From: a virus
Length of the DNA stretch: 41,198 nucleotides
IMG/VR virus record: IMGVR_UViG_3300017967_003269
Span: 1-41,198 of that record
Direction: 5' to 3' (one strand)
Each line of letters starts with the position of its first letter. Position 1 is the stretch's first letter. Shown piece by piece: positions 11,801-19,612 of the stretch. A model generated the notes under the pieces. The model ran no database searches and was not told where the DNA came from. It saw only the letters and a list, made by a program, of their open reading frames with translations. The translations under genes were made by a program, and so were the position numbers.

Positions 11801-14800
11801 GTCCAGGACCATTACAAGGATATGTTGAACCAGTAATAAGAGATTCACTTCAGCCAGTAGGTGATGCCGGATCTTTAGCTAAAGTTGAAGAATTAATGAC
11901 AATAGTTTATGATAGCATAAACGATCAACAATTAAGACCTCGTGTTACAGTAACTGGCATATCTAGTAATGGGTTTATTTGTGACGTTAATCACAACTTA
12001 CGTGTAGGCGACATTGTCCAATTCTTAGACGAGTTCCAAGACTTTGAAACATACTATGTTAAGTCCATTGTTAATCCAACAACGTTTACTTTGTCAGGAT
12101 ACTTTAATGGACCTACTTATGAAGCAGATGATCAAAACGATATAATTGCTACTGCATACATTTATCAAACAGGTAGCATTACTGGTGTTTCTGGAACATT
12201 ACAACAGCAGTTCACAAACTTAACTGGTTCTTTATCTTCAATTAAGGCAGCTATTACATCATTTATTGCAGATAAGTATCCAACACTTGACTATGATGTA
12301 GCTAAGTGTGAAAGAGATGTAGGTTATATTGTAGAAGCAGTTGGTAGAGATATGATGAATAACACCAACTACTTAACACAAATTGTTGCACAGGCATACT
12401 ATAGAGGTACACAAGCAGACTTAGTTTTAGGAGCGCAAAAGAATGCTACTGTACAATCTTATAGAGAACTAAAAAATGTAATTGCTACATACATTGACGG
12501 TAGTGCATTAGCTAAAAAGCGTACTAATTCGTTAATGGATATTATTATTAATATGCTAGACAAAGGTAACGGAAACACTCCAGAAATTCATGGAACTATT
12601 ACGTACTTCGGTGATACAGAAACAATCAATGCTGTTGATATACTTAAAGCAAATAGAAACTTCTTAGCAAACGAGGCAACAGCTTGGATCACACAAAGTT
12701 ATGGTGGAACTGTAACTGACATTGAAGGTTCTCCAGGAACTATTAGATTCACTAGTGCCCACAACTTAATAGTTAACGATCCTATTGTGTTTGACGAAAA
12801 TGCATTTGGCGAACTAGTAGCAGGACAAACTTATTATGTTTCATCTATTGTAGATACAACAGGTGTTGAAATTTCTGATACCAGAGGCGGCGAACCTCTA
12901 GTACTTGATGTAGCTTCTGGATCTAGTGTTGCTAGATATGCATATGATCCTGCTCTATGCCGTAGAGACATGGAGCGTTATATTGATGCTATTGTATACG
13001 ATTTACAATATCCAGGAAATCACAAAGTTTGGAAAGCAGGTGAGCTATACTTAAATGCGGTTAATGGTTCTGAAAAATCAGATATGTATCATGTAAGAAA
13101 CGCAACTGGTGTACGTAACCAAACAGTTAATGGACTACGTGGAAACTTAACAGAACTTAATGACTTTGGAACAAGACGTCCAACAGCAGGCTCTTATGTA
13201 TCACTTGATCCAGGGTTTGGTCCAAATGATACCGAAGCATGGGTAACTAACAAATCTTGTTATGTACAAAACGTAACAACATTTGGTGTTGGTTGTGTTG
13301 GTTGTAAAATTGACGGTGCGTTACACGCAGGCGGTAACAGATCTATTGTTTCAAACGACTTTACACAAGTACTAAGTGATGGTATTGGCGTATGGTGTAG
13401 CGGTAACAACTCATTAACAGAACTTGTTTCTGTGTTCGCATACTATAACTATTCAGGTTACTTAGCAGACTTTGGCGGACGTATTCGTGCTACAAATGGT
13501 AACTCATCTTATGGTACATATGGTGTTATTGCTGAAGGTACTGACACAGGTGAAGAACCAATTACAGCAATAGTTGATAACTTATCACAAGAAGCAACAA
13601 TATATAGTGTAGCAACAGACGGAGAAGAAGAAGTTCTAGGATTTGAGTTCAGCAACGCTGGTAGAGATTACACCAATGCAGAATTTGCAATCAGTGGTAC
13701 AGGATTTAATGCAGCAGCAGACGATGATGAATTTAGAGATAGTGCTGTTGTTGAAACACGTATCATCGATTTAAACGATGGCAACGGTATCGGCGGTGAG
13801 GATTATGTAACTGCTCAAAACGTTGCGCAAGGCGGCGATCCAACATATATCACACTAGCTGCTACTGACTTTGCTCTAAGTAATGCATATTCAGGAATGA
13901 ATGTACAAATTACAGCAGGTTCAGGTGTAGGACAGTATGCTAAGATATTACGATTTAATAATGGTACTAAAAATGCAACTGTTTATAAACCAAGCATTGA
14001 GCCATTTACAATTACTGCTACAACTGCAACGACAAACATTGTTACTATAACTGGAAACTATGAGCATCTTAGCGTAGATGATCCAGTTTACTTAAATGCA
14101 AGTGTAGGCGGTTTAGATGAAGGTAATTCACCTAGCAATGTTTACTACGTTATTACAAATAACTTAGACGGCACTATTCAGCTAAGTGATTCCGTTGGAG
14201 GAGCAGCAGCAACACTAATAACTACAACAGGTCAAAGTGTTGCAATGTATACAGCTGGTTGGGATAATGTTATTCCAGGTAAAGCAGCAGTAGCAGGGCT
14301 AGACTTAACAACTGGTTATACTATTGAACCGTCAGTACATTATACAGAGCCAGGATTTACTGCAAATAATACTACTACAGCAGACGCTATTGGTTTTGAT
14401 AGAGTTGATTTTGCAATGGGTAGATATATAGCATTACCAAATAATGGTACACAAACTGATTACTCATTAGATGGTAAAACTTGGGTACAAGCTGGTGTAT
14501 TACCAGCAACAGGTAACTGGAGTGCAAGCGCATTTGGCGGCGGCACAGGAGCAACAGCAACAGCAGTTATCGGCGGACTAGGTGGTTCAGGTGCAATACT
14601 TGAAGCAGAGCTAGGTGAAATTAATAGTATTGGTTTACCAGGTCCGACACAGATTGCAAGAGTAAATGTAATTAATGGCGGCACTGGTTTTGTAACTGCT
14701 CCGACTATTGTGTTTACGCCAACAGCAGGTGGCGGCGGCGCAAGTGCTGTTGCAACAGTTAAAGACGGTATTATCCAAGAGATTATCATTACAAGTACTG

Positions 14801-17055
14801 GTGCAGGTTATTCACAAGCACCGACAGTAACTGCTGAAACAGACAAGGTTACTGAAATTATTGTTGACACAAAAGGTAATAACTACTTAACTGCTCCAAC
14901 TGTAACTATCACAGGCGGAGGAGCTTCAGTACAAGCTGAAGTAACTGCAACACTTGATAACAGAGGTGTAGCAACTATTACTATTGACGAAGATAATGAT
15001 GGTATTTTACTTAGAGGTTCCGGTTATACTTCACAACCAACAGTAACAATTACTGATGAAGATGCTAGATGGGTTGCTATTGCTCCTGGATCAACTAATA
15101 ATGCATACTTAACACAAACAGATGCTCCTGGCGCTGTTTGGGCAGCAGGTTCAGCACTACCAAATTCAAACTTTAATGATATTGCATTTGGTAACGGTGT
15201 ATGGGTTGTAGTTGGTGGTACAGGCGGATCAGGATCAGCAGGAACATCAACAGACGGCGAAAACTGGGTATCACGTGATAATACTACACCACCTGCAGGT
15301 ACTTTTGTAAGTGTAGCATATGGTGGTACAACATTTGTTGCTATTAACGATAACGGATATACGTCTTATAGCTCAAACGGTATTACTTGGACTGTAGGTG
15401 GCGCATTACCTGGTTCTTCAACTAATTGGATGAAGGTTGCATACGGTAATGGACGTTTTGTTGCAATTGGTTCAGCAGGTGAACAGGCTATAAGTTATGA
15501 CTTTGGTCAAAACTGGTCAGCAGGATCAACATCACTTGCTAATATTAGTTCATCAGGATGGAGTGATGTACAATATGGTCAAGGACTATTTTTAGCATCA
15601 GGACCAATTGGAGGTACTTTTGCAACTTCACAAGACGGTGTTATTTGGACAGATAGAACTACAGGTGATACTGCTGGGTTTGCAGCGGTAGCATTTGGTA
15701 ATCCAAGTAATGTTCCAATCTGGGCTGCTGTTACTAGTAGCGGCAGCAATGGTGCAAAGTGGATTGAAACTGGTGCTAGACCAAATGGTAGAACTTATGT
15801 AGATACAGATTCTATTGTAGCATTTACATTAAGAGAACCGGGTTCAGGATTTACACAAGGTTCTATTGTAAGTACAACTGCACCAAACACAATTGAACTA
15901 AACACAGTGTCTAACTTGTTTGTAGGACAACCTATCAACTTTGACGGAGACGGTTTAGCAGCAATTGGTATTGATTCCGAAGTCAAGTACTACATTTCGG
16001 CAATAGCTGGAACAGATATAGAAATTAGCTTACTTGATGGAGGAGCAAGTTTTGATATTGAAACTGTAGCACCAACTGCTATAGGTACAGCAACATTTGC
16101 AGGAAGTCCAAAAGCAACAATTGGCGATCCGAACGCAACTATCGATGTAGCTGTTAATTCGAGAATTAGAAATGGTGCGTTAGCTAACCCAACATTTACT
16201 AATAGAGGTGCAGGTTATACAACAGCAACAGCAGAGCTAGGCGGCGACGGTAACGCAGACTTGTATCAACCAAGCACATTTATTGCACTAAGAGGCTTGT
16301 TTGAATTACCAGAACCTGGATCAAATGTTGAGTTTGATAATATTCCTGGATCATATTACAAACTAGTTACAATTAGTAATGTTATAGGACAACCTGGAAG
16401 TTATACAGCAACTTTCCAAATTAGTCCAGGACTAGTAACATTAAATGCACCAAAAGATGGTACAAGAGTTGTTACAACTAACAAATACTCACAAGTACGA
16501 CTAACTGGACATGACTTCTTGTATATTGGTACAGGAAACCAAGCTAAAACGAACTATCCATTTGTTGATATTACTACAGCAGATATTAATAGACAACAAT
16601 TAAGTAGTGGCGGTGGTCGAGTGTTCTTTACAAGTACTGACCAAGATGGTAACTTTAACGTTGGCGGACTGTTTGGAGTTCAACAGTCAACAGGTACTGC
16701 GACGTTGGATGCTGATGCGTTTAACTTAGCAGGCTTGCAGTCATTGCAACTTGGTGGTATTGCTGTTGGTATTGGATCAGCAATTATTACACAGTTCAGT
16801 ACAGATCCATTCTTTACTGAAAATAGTGATAGTATTGTTCCAACGCAACGTGCAATTAAGAGCTACATTACAGCACAGATTGGTGGCGGTCAGAGTAGCT
16901 TGAACGTTAACACACTTACAGCAGGTGTTGTATTCATTGCAAATGATGAAATAACAACTACAAGTGGCGGACAGCTAAATATTAAAGCAAAAATGAATTT
17001 TACAGGTGGTATTGATGGAGCTCCAGTAGCACTTGGATACTTCTTAAGCAGATAA
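5833..17055 (+). CDS. 3740-residue giant repeat virion protein (tail-fibre-like)
   Basis: ATG with GGAG 11 nt upstream. Domains in order: seven N-terminal repeats of the CBM5/12 (chitin-binding type 3-like) form W..GDW....Y..GDVV.YGG..Y.C...HT (residues ~11-465); a short beta region with GTYNEVLP and VVGDELR; about ten repeats of ~150 residues marked by C.RD.GYI.DA..YDLTYGGN (residues ~670-2400); a beta-helix-like block closely matching the preceding gene (VRNATGVRN, GCVGCKIDGALHAGGNRS); five YYV/IS beta modules scattered through the protein; a Gly-rich insert; a BNR/Ycf48-like region (YSLDGKTW, YSSNGITW, TSQDGVIW); and the shared tail STDQDGNFNVGGLF plus VPTQRAIKSYI. It has no catalytic signature that I recognise. 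I infer a long fibre or baseplate-peripheral protein binding surface glycans. The size is far beyond T4 gp34 or gp37. Confidence 0.85.
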   Translation: MAEFKLGRIRFVWQGDWAAERAYVADDVVSFGGKSYICIRNHTASTDFQADFDNEIPKWDIVSDGTSWQGDWQPEFTYAPGDVVRYGAIVYIAETGHTSATFADPDYLGLEADLDKWTPFATSFDWKSDWTINTRYKINDLVRYGGYVYVCNTAHVSSATVALGLEADQGKWTLFSDGLVYLGEWVTTTRYRVNDVVKYGGNVFICTAPHVSNDFISDEVNWDVFIEGFQFEDSWDNSTVYQIGDTVTYGGYVYVAKTNNTNAQPTASPDDWEVFTSGFAFQGDWSSLDSYKVGDVVRLGGNTYVAIADSLDFEPPNDTYWSRLNSGINWTRSTESFSQVSGTNESGSGSGARFDVVKSNTVYTVSISTGYAGTGYAQNNVIVISGADVGGTTPANDIVVTVTGETGGVIDTVTHTGYSSTWVPANDYHVGDVVIYGASSFICTQKHTSETANRPDNDLVADYWNILTIGSEALALEAEGDLVYFGNNGPTRLPIGVDGQILRATDGFPDWANYGLIDNVVYVGPLGTDTPAPESGLTIDKPWASVRYALDQIREGYLNPQTRDILKNNKQFLIKESTAWVKNNYKVTITASASGTRTFTCNSTEKLRDGIPIVFDGTLGGVTAGTQYYVDAIVSSTEFRISDTQGGISLILTDDTGTMEGNASVNFDNLEADCATIIDGLIYDISRGGTLKTTTATNLYYVNTYTFSVESNNYVSQEVQEQKKINEEVYTKLKEFVSTVLNNRSPVSYQSLIGIELEDRAQQVIDFNLTAEEVGAAKANELLDIVVNGIVAGSNTAIALPILPNTTVFIKTGTYNEVLPMILPEYTAVVGDELRTSVVQPQTAIPELANDVNKTTSALNRIKDVADDILQNVEIAKTTGNNVDQQYVNGYAGNTASTNRLNNGVEVITDVLANGLQVVPDLPEVGPTPTSGTNNASDAGFANAVAQLEANRDFIVAEQTAWIQFQVDNTIAPFDALFTFDTANCERDTKYIIDALRYDLTYGGNLETTVAARSYFVNGNPVYGTGKKAETLATYAHLKSIIGDVITETTITPTAGNTETQDTSGTAGSAGAETFADARIQEIYDTIDTDGTLPTPILPDTSWTDTVVQSIVTDFTNVKSSIQTGATNWVNENYPDLDYDQAKCERDIGYIVDALEYDVLFGSTFRSLKAGMSYRRAISSAELVIDSQLEPTLGTIEYTRDRIKYYSTRTAKVDESTNLIIDILENGSGSIPTSYTYTDPTNYDTGFFNARRLITANKDFIISEIDAYMTDNHGAFWVGLDSDSKAQWLEDLDEQIEAVKYDLTYRGNLATIIQSRLFYDLDGAFVRGASQKTETLDAQQRLIDIISDIAQGNAITKSTSNADTQDTNGTAGSLGAGTFAQDRTQEIYNTADTALAPALIKPSTAWTDNALEKLKNVLTERTPVIQDALVDYIDFVYPTLTYNKDLCKRDVGYMIDGIGYDVIFDSNYLSVQNAIAYRRGTVSTELVLNSQLQETLSTVRFLNSAITELTIGVISEPGTRKDGDRAYKLIKDMNTIVQNGLAALPPTVFPTAPGYNTVDFSDTAYATASNTTGVTTTYGDAAAQIVANHAFIQDEIRHWLEDSNNGYDVIWGSISADGQDRCIRDVGYILDAVRYDLTYGGNTQSEIAGSAYYSNFVLTISANELPATLAAYARLKVVVAEVIAETTVTTSPGVTEVQDTSGTPGNAASIEFAEDRVQDVLDYINNGEANTAIEIANSWQQIETTTAYNRILNRKNEIVEDVVFWVEKFHQELEYNQDTCRRDAGLIVDALARDLYTGSNFATTKAGMSYYRLIASALEVVNNELYATVGSMEFMAQKVRRVATVSANASVNLLIEDLTNYINGGKIPVAKWVEPSDADTADVAAASIIWENKAYVTAEVIEFLNQEYPSLTYNQTKCERDVGMLVDALRYDLTYNSNYASVKFAEFYYQKDINGDNELVISEDEKTATLAAYDYAKQIVTGLAVNSAVSPGPLQGYVEPVIRDSLQPVGDAGSLAKVEELMTIVYDSINDQQLRPRVTVTGISSNGFICDVNHNLRVGDIVQFLDEFQDFETYYVKSIVNPTTFTLSGYFNGPTYEADDQNDIIATAYIYQTGSITGVSGTLQQQFTNLTGSLSSIKAAITSFIADKYPTLDYDVAKCERDVGYIVEAVGRDMMNNTNYLTQIVAQAYYRGTQADLVLGAQKNATVQSYRELKNVIATYIDGSALAKKRTNSLMDIIINMLDKGNGNTPEIHGTITYFGDTETINAVDILKANRNFLANEATAWITQSYGGTVTDIEGSPGTIRFTSAHNLIVNDPIVFDENAFGELVAGQTYYVSSIVDTTGVEISDTRGGEPLVLDVASGSSVARYAYDPALCRRDMERYIDAIVYDLQYPGNHKVWKAGELYLNAVNGSEKSDMYHVRNATGVRNQTVNGLRGNLTELNDFGTRRPTAGSYVSLDPGFGPNDTEAWVTNKSCYVQNVTTFGVGCVGCKIDGALHAGGNRSIVSNDFTQVLSDGIGVWCSGNNSLTELVSVFAYYNYSGYLADFGGRIRATNGNSSYGTYGVIAEGTDTGEEPITAIVDNLSQEATIYSVATDGEEEVLGFEFSNAGRDYTNAEFAISGTGFNAAADDDEFRDSAVVETRIIDLNDGNGIGGEDYVTAQNVAQGGDPTYITLAATDFALSNAYSGMNVQITAGSGVGQYAKILRFNNGTKNATVYKPSIEPFTITATTATTNIVTITGNYEHLSVDDPVYLNASVGGLDEGNSPSNVYYVITNNLDGTIQLSDSVGGAAATLITTTGQSVAMYTAGWDNVIPGKAAVAGLDLTTGYTIEPSVHYTEPGFTANNTTTADAIGFDRVDFAMGRYIALPNNGTQTDYSLDGKTWVQAGVLPATGNWSASAFGGGTGATATAVIGGLGGSGAILEAELGEINSIGLPGPTQIARVNVINGGTGFVTAPTIVFTPTAGGGGASAVATVKDGIIQEIIITSTGAGYSQAPTVTAETDKVTEIIVDTKGNNYLTAPTVTITGGGASVQAEVTATLDNRGVATITIDEDNDGILLRGSGYTSQPTVTITDEDARWVAIAPGSTNNAYLTQTDAPGAVWAAGSALPNSNFNDIAFGNGVWVVVGGTGGSGSAGTSTDGENWVSRDNTTPPAGTFVSVAYGGTTFVAINDNGYTSYSSNGITWTVGGALPGSSTNWMKVAYGNGRFVAIGSAGEQAISYDFGQNWSAGSTSLANISSSGWSDVQYGQGLFLASGPIGGTFATSQDGVIWTDRTTGDTAGFAAVAFGNPSNVPIWAAVTSSGSNGAKWIETGARPNGRTYVDTDSIVAFTLREPGSGFTQGSIVSTTAPNTIELNTVSNLFVGQPINFDGDGLAAIGIDSEVKYYISAIAGTDIEISLLDGGASFDIETVAPTAIGTATFAGSPKATIGDPNATIDVAVNSRIRNGALANPTFTNRGAGYTTATAELGGDGNADLYQPSTFIALRGLFELPEPGSNVEFDNIPGSYYKLVTISNVIGQPGSYTATFQISPGLVTLNAPKDGTRVVTTNKYSQVRLTGHDFLYIGTGNQAKTNYPFVDITTADINRQQLSSGGGRVFFTSTDQDGNFNVGGLFGVQQSTGTATLDADAFNLAGLQSLQLGGIAVGIGSAIITQFSTDPFFTENSDSIVPTQRAIKSYITAQIGGGQSSLNVNTLTAGVVFIANDEITTTSGGQLNIKAKMNFTGGIDGAPVALGYFLSR
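5863..7232 (+). repeat. Seven CBM5/12-like repeats encoded at the N-terminus of the 3740-aa protein
   Basis: Seven copies of ~50-60 residues, each with an initial Trp-containing segment, then (Y/V)..GD.V.YGG..Y.C or a close variant. Examples are YVADDVVSFGGKSYIC, YAPGDVVRYGAIVYIA, YKINDLVRYGGYVYVC and YRVNDVVKYGGNVFIC. The pattern resembles the carbohydrate-binding module family 5/12 seen in chitinases and phage tail proteins. About 90 residues without a clear repeat separate copies 6 and 7. Confidence 0.75.
7837..13030 (+). repeat. About ten ~150-residue Cys-x-Arg-Asp repeats inside the 3740-aa protein
   Basis: Recurring signature CERDIGYIVDALEYD or a variant, near residues 668, 982, 1139, 1291, 1442, 1617, 1775, 1913, 2154 and 2372. 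Most copies are spaced 138-175 residues apart. Eight copies have Cys-x-Arg-Asp; the first (DCATIIDGLIYD) and fourth (EQIEAVKYDLTYRGN) have lost part of it. Each is followed by a hydrophobic/Tyr stretch, often YDLTYGGN. The preceding paralogous gene lacks the whole block in the visible part. Confidence 0.8.
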
Positions 17056-17071
17056 GGACGGAGAATTAAAA

Positions 17072-17392
17072 ATGGCAACAGGAAGACTAGGAGTACAAGA
17101 CTTAACATTAAATACAGACACCACTGTATATACTGTTCCGGTCGGTACATATGCAGTAGCAAACGTTTCAATTACTAATAGAAACCAAAACGCTATTTCA
17201 ATGAAATTAGCAATGGCAACTACAGGCGTGCCAAATGATGAAGAATGGATCGAATGGAATACAATTATTATTCCAAACGGTGTGTTTGAACGCACAGGCT
17301 TAGTTATGCAAGGTGGACTAAATATAGTAGTAAACACAGATGCATCAAATGTTGGAGTTACTGTGTACGGCATTGAAACATCTACAACGTAA
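17072..17392 (+). CDS. Small virion structural protein (106 aa), function unknown
   Basis: ATG after GGAG in the 16-nt gap behind the giant gene. The 106 residues are rich in beta-branched and polar residues, with a hydrophobic core pattern (TTVYTVPVGTYAVANVSITN, residues ~15-34) and a Trp pair in EEWIEWNTIIIPNG. It has no signal peptide, membrane segment or cysteine. It sits between the giant fibre-like gene and the S74 fibre in an evidently single transcript. The VP.GTYA..NV sequence resembles small beta-sandwich proteins next to tail-fibre genes in marine T4-like phages. A fibre-attachment or cap role is only a guess from position. Confidence 0.7.
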   Translation: MATGRLGVQDLTLNTDTTVYTVPVGTYAVANVSITNRNQNAISMKLAMATTGVPNDEEWIEWNTIIIPNGVFERTGLVMQGGLNIVVNTDASNVGVTVYGIETSTT

Positions 17393-17407
17393 TTAGGGGA
17401 ATAAAGA

Positions 17408-19612
17408 ATGGCACGTTATAATACAGCACCACAAACGCTAGAAGTAACCGGAGCAACAGAATTTACCTATGCGTTTACAGGTGGAATTATCAGTTTAACC
17501 GGAACTCCGGGATATACAGTTGAAATGGTAAGTCCTGTATTTTTCCCTGGTAGCAAACAAACATTTTATAATGCTACTGCTGATATGATTACTCTTAGTA
17601 CAGCAGCAGGACAAATTACTGGTAACGGTGTTACACTAGGTACTGAGATTGATATTCCAACAAACTCAACTTATACTTTAACATCAGACGGTACTAATTA
17701 CGTTCTAACAAGTGCGTTAGCAGGTACTACAGTATTTGAATTACCAGTTACATTTAATGATGTACTAAATGCAGATGGTCCAGTAGAACTTAATCCTGCA
17801 GATGAAAACATACAAATTAAACCAACAGGAACAGGAACAGTTGACATTAGTCCGCAATCCTCCGTCTCAATACAGCCAGGCGGACAAGCAACTATTCGTC
17901 CTGCAGGAAACTTAAATTTAAGTTCTAGTACGGGTACAGTATCAATCGGTGATGCAGGAGAAACTACAAGTTTTCCAGGTAACATTGAATTTACAACGTC
18001 AGGACAAACTGTTACAATTTCTCCAACAGATGCAGGTTCAGCAGTTACTATAGATCCAGATGGTCCAGTAGTAATAGGATCAGGTACTACAGTAACAATT
18101 AGTTCTGACAGTGCAGGTACAATAGATGGCATGAATATTGGTGCTACAACACCAGGAACTGGTAGATTTACAACACTTAACGCAAGTGGTAATGTAACAC
18201 TTAGCTCTGCAACAGCAAGTTCAGGAACAGGAAGCGGTGCAGTAGTTGTAACAGGTGGTGTAGGCGTAGGTGGATCAATCTACGCAGGCGGAATCAATGG
18301 GCCAGTTGGCAGCGGTACAGCTAATACAGGTGCATTTACTACACTAACATCAAGCGGTGCAACAACATTTACAGCAAATACAGCATCAACTAATACTACA
18401 ACAGGTACAGTAGTTATAACAGGCGGATTAGGTGTAAGCGGAGCACTTTATTCAGGTAGTTTCCAAGGTCCAATTGGTAACGTAAGTAGCAATACAGGTA
18501 CTTTTACAAGTGTAACAGCAAGTGGTGTAGTAGATATTACAGGCACAGGTGAAGCAACAAATGCAACAGGTGACACAGGACAGTTACGTTGTGAAGGTGG
18601 TGCAAGTATTGCTAAACGTGTTTATTCAGGAGGCGGCTTTGTAGGCGCAATTGGTAACGTATCAAGAAGTACTGGACAGTTTACAACACTCGATGCTAAC
18701 TCAACAGTTACATTTTCACCAAATAATGCTAACGTAACTATGTCACCAAGTGGTACAGGTACAGTTACTATATCACCAGCAGGGTCACTAACACTTAACC
18801 CGGGTAGTGGTACAATTAACAATATGTCAATCGGTGCAAGTAGTGCTAGTTCAGGTGCATTTACAAGTCTAAGTGCAAGTGGTAACTTTAGTTATAACGG
18901 TAACGGCACACTAGGTAATGCAACAAGTGACTCACATACTATTAACGGTACTATTAATAATAACGGCGGTAAAATAAACTTATACGGTACTACTAATCCA
19001 GGTATTACATTTAATGGTTCAAGTGACTCAGGCGTTGACTGTGAAATACTTGCAACACCTGAAGGATTAGACTTTAAAGAACCAGAAGATTCAAATAAAA
19101 TTTGGTTCCAAATTTTAGACGATACAGGTATTAACGTAAACGTTGGTGCTATTAAAATGGCAGGCAATGATTTGTTTGACTCAAGCAAAAATCTTACAAG
19201 TGTACGTTGTATTGGTGTTAACACAGCAGATCCAAACGTTGCAGGACGTATTACTGCTACTGAAAATATTATTTCAAATACTTCAGATGCAAGACTTAAA
19301 ACAAATATTAAAAACATTGACAGTGCATTAGATAAAGTTATGTCACTAAACGGTATAACATATAACTGGAATGAAACAGCCATTGAAGCTGGATTTAGTG
19401 CTGAAGTCGAAGAAGTAGGTTTAATAGCGCAAGAGGTTCAAAAAGTTCTTCCTCAAGTGATTCACGATGCTCCATTTGATAGAGGAGAAGAAGGTGAAAG
19501 TATTTCAGGCAATGACTACATAACATTGCAATACGAAAGACTTGTACCATTATTAGTTGAAGCAATCAAAGAACTAAAAGCAGAAATAAATAGTTTAAAA
19601 GGAGAGGAATAA
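17408..19612 (+). CDS. Tail fibre protein with C-terminal peptidase S74 intramolecular chaperone
   Basis: ATG 8 nt after an AGGGGA ribosome-binding site. The 734 residues are mostly Gly/Ser/Thr repeats. Residues ~135-240 hold repeats such as GTGTVDISPQSSVSIQPG, and residues ~255-400 hold repeats of the form GTVVITGGLGVSGALYSG typical of trimeric beta-stranded fibres. The C-terminus is a peptidase_S74 domain: the self-cleavage signature SDARLKTNI starts at Ser626 with Lys631, followed by GLIAQEVQKVLPQVI and a terminal helix ending in KELKAEINSLKGEE. In known members this domain drives trimerisation and cuts itself off just before the Ser; both the Ser and the Lys are present here, so it looks active. 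The stop codon abuts the next ATG. Confidence 0.88.
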   Translation: MARYNTAPQTLEVTGATEFTYAFTGGIISLTGTPGYTVEMVSPVFFPGSKQTFYNATADMITLSTAAGQITGNGVTLGTEIDIPTNSTYTLTSDGTNYVLTSALAGTTVFELPVTFNDVLNADGPVELNPADENIQIKPTGTGTVDISPQSSVSIQPGGQATIRPAGNLNLSSSTGTVSIGDAGETTSFPGNIEFTTSGQTVTISPTDAGSAVTIDPDGPVVIGSGTTVTISSDSAGTIDGMNIGATTPGTGRFTTLNASGNVTLSSATASSGTGSGAVVVTGGVGVGGSIYAGGINGPVGSGTANTGAFTTLTSSGATTFTANTASTNTTTGTVVITGGLGVSGALYSGSFQGPIGNVSSNTGTFTSVTASGVVDITGTGEATNATGDTGQLRCEGGASIAKRVYSGGGFVGAIGNVSRSTGQFTTLDANSTVTFSPNNANVTMSPSGTGTVTISPAGSLTLNPGSGTINNMSIGASSASSGAFTSLSASGNFSYNGNGTLGNATSDSHTINGTINNNGGKINLYGTTNPGITFNGSSDSGVDCEILATPEGLDFKEPEDSNKIWFQILDDTGINVNVGAIKMAGNDLFDSSKNLTSVRCIGVNTADPNVAGRITATENIISNTSDARLKTNIKNIDSALDKVMSLNGITYNWNETAIEAGFSAEVEEVGLIAQEVQKVLPQVIHDAPFDRGEEGESISGNDYITLQYERLVPLLVEAIKELKAEINSLKGEE

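Noticed and set aside
14460-14789. Pro/Ala-rich - strand frames inside the giant genes (also 3298-3663, 17698-18132, 18892-19383)
   Set aside because: They are mirror images of Gly/Thr/Val-rich fibre repeats and have no independent coding signs.
5833-17055. Sialidase activity from the BNR-like repeats
   Set aside because: The repeats resemble BNR/Ycf48 propeller blades, but I see no sialidase Arg triad or Tyr/Glu active-site pattern.
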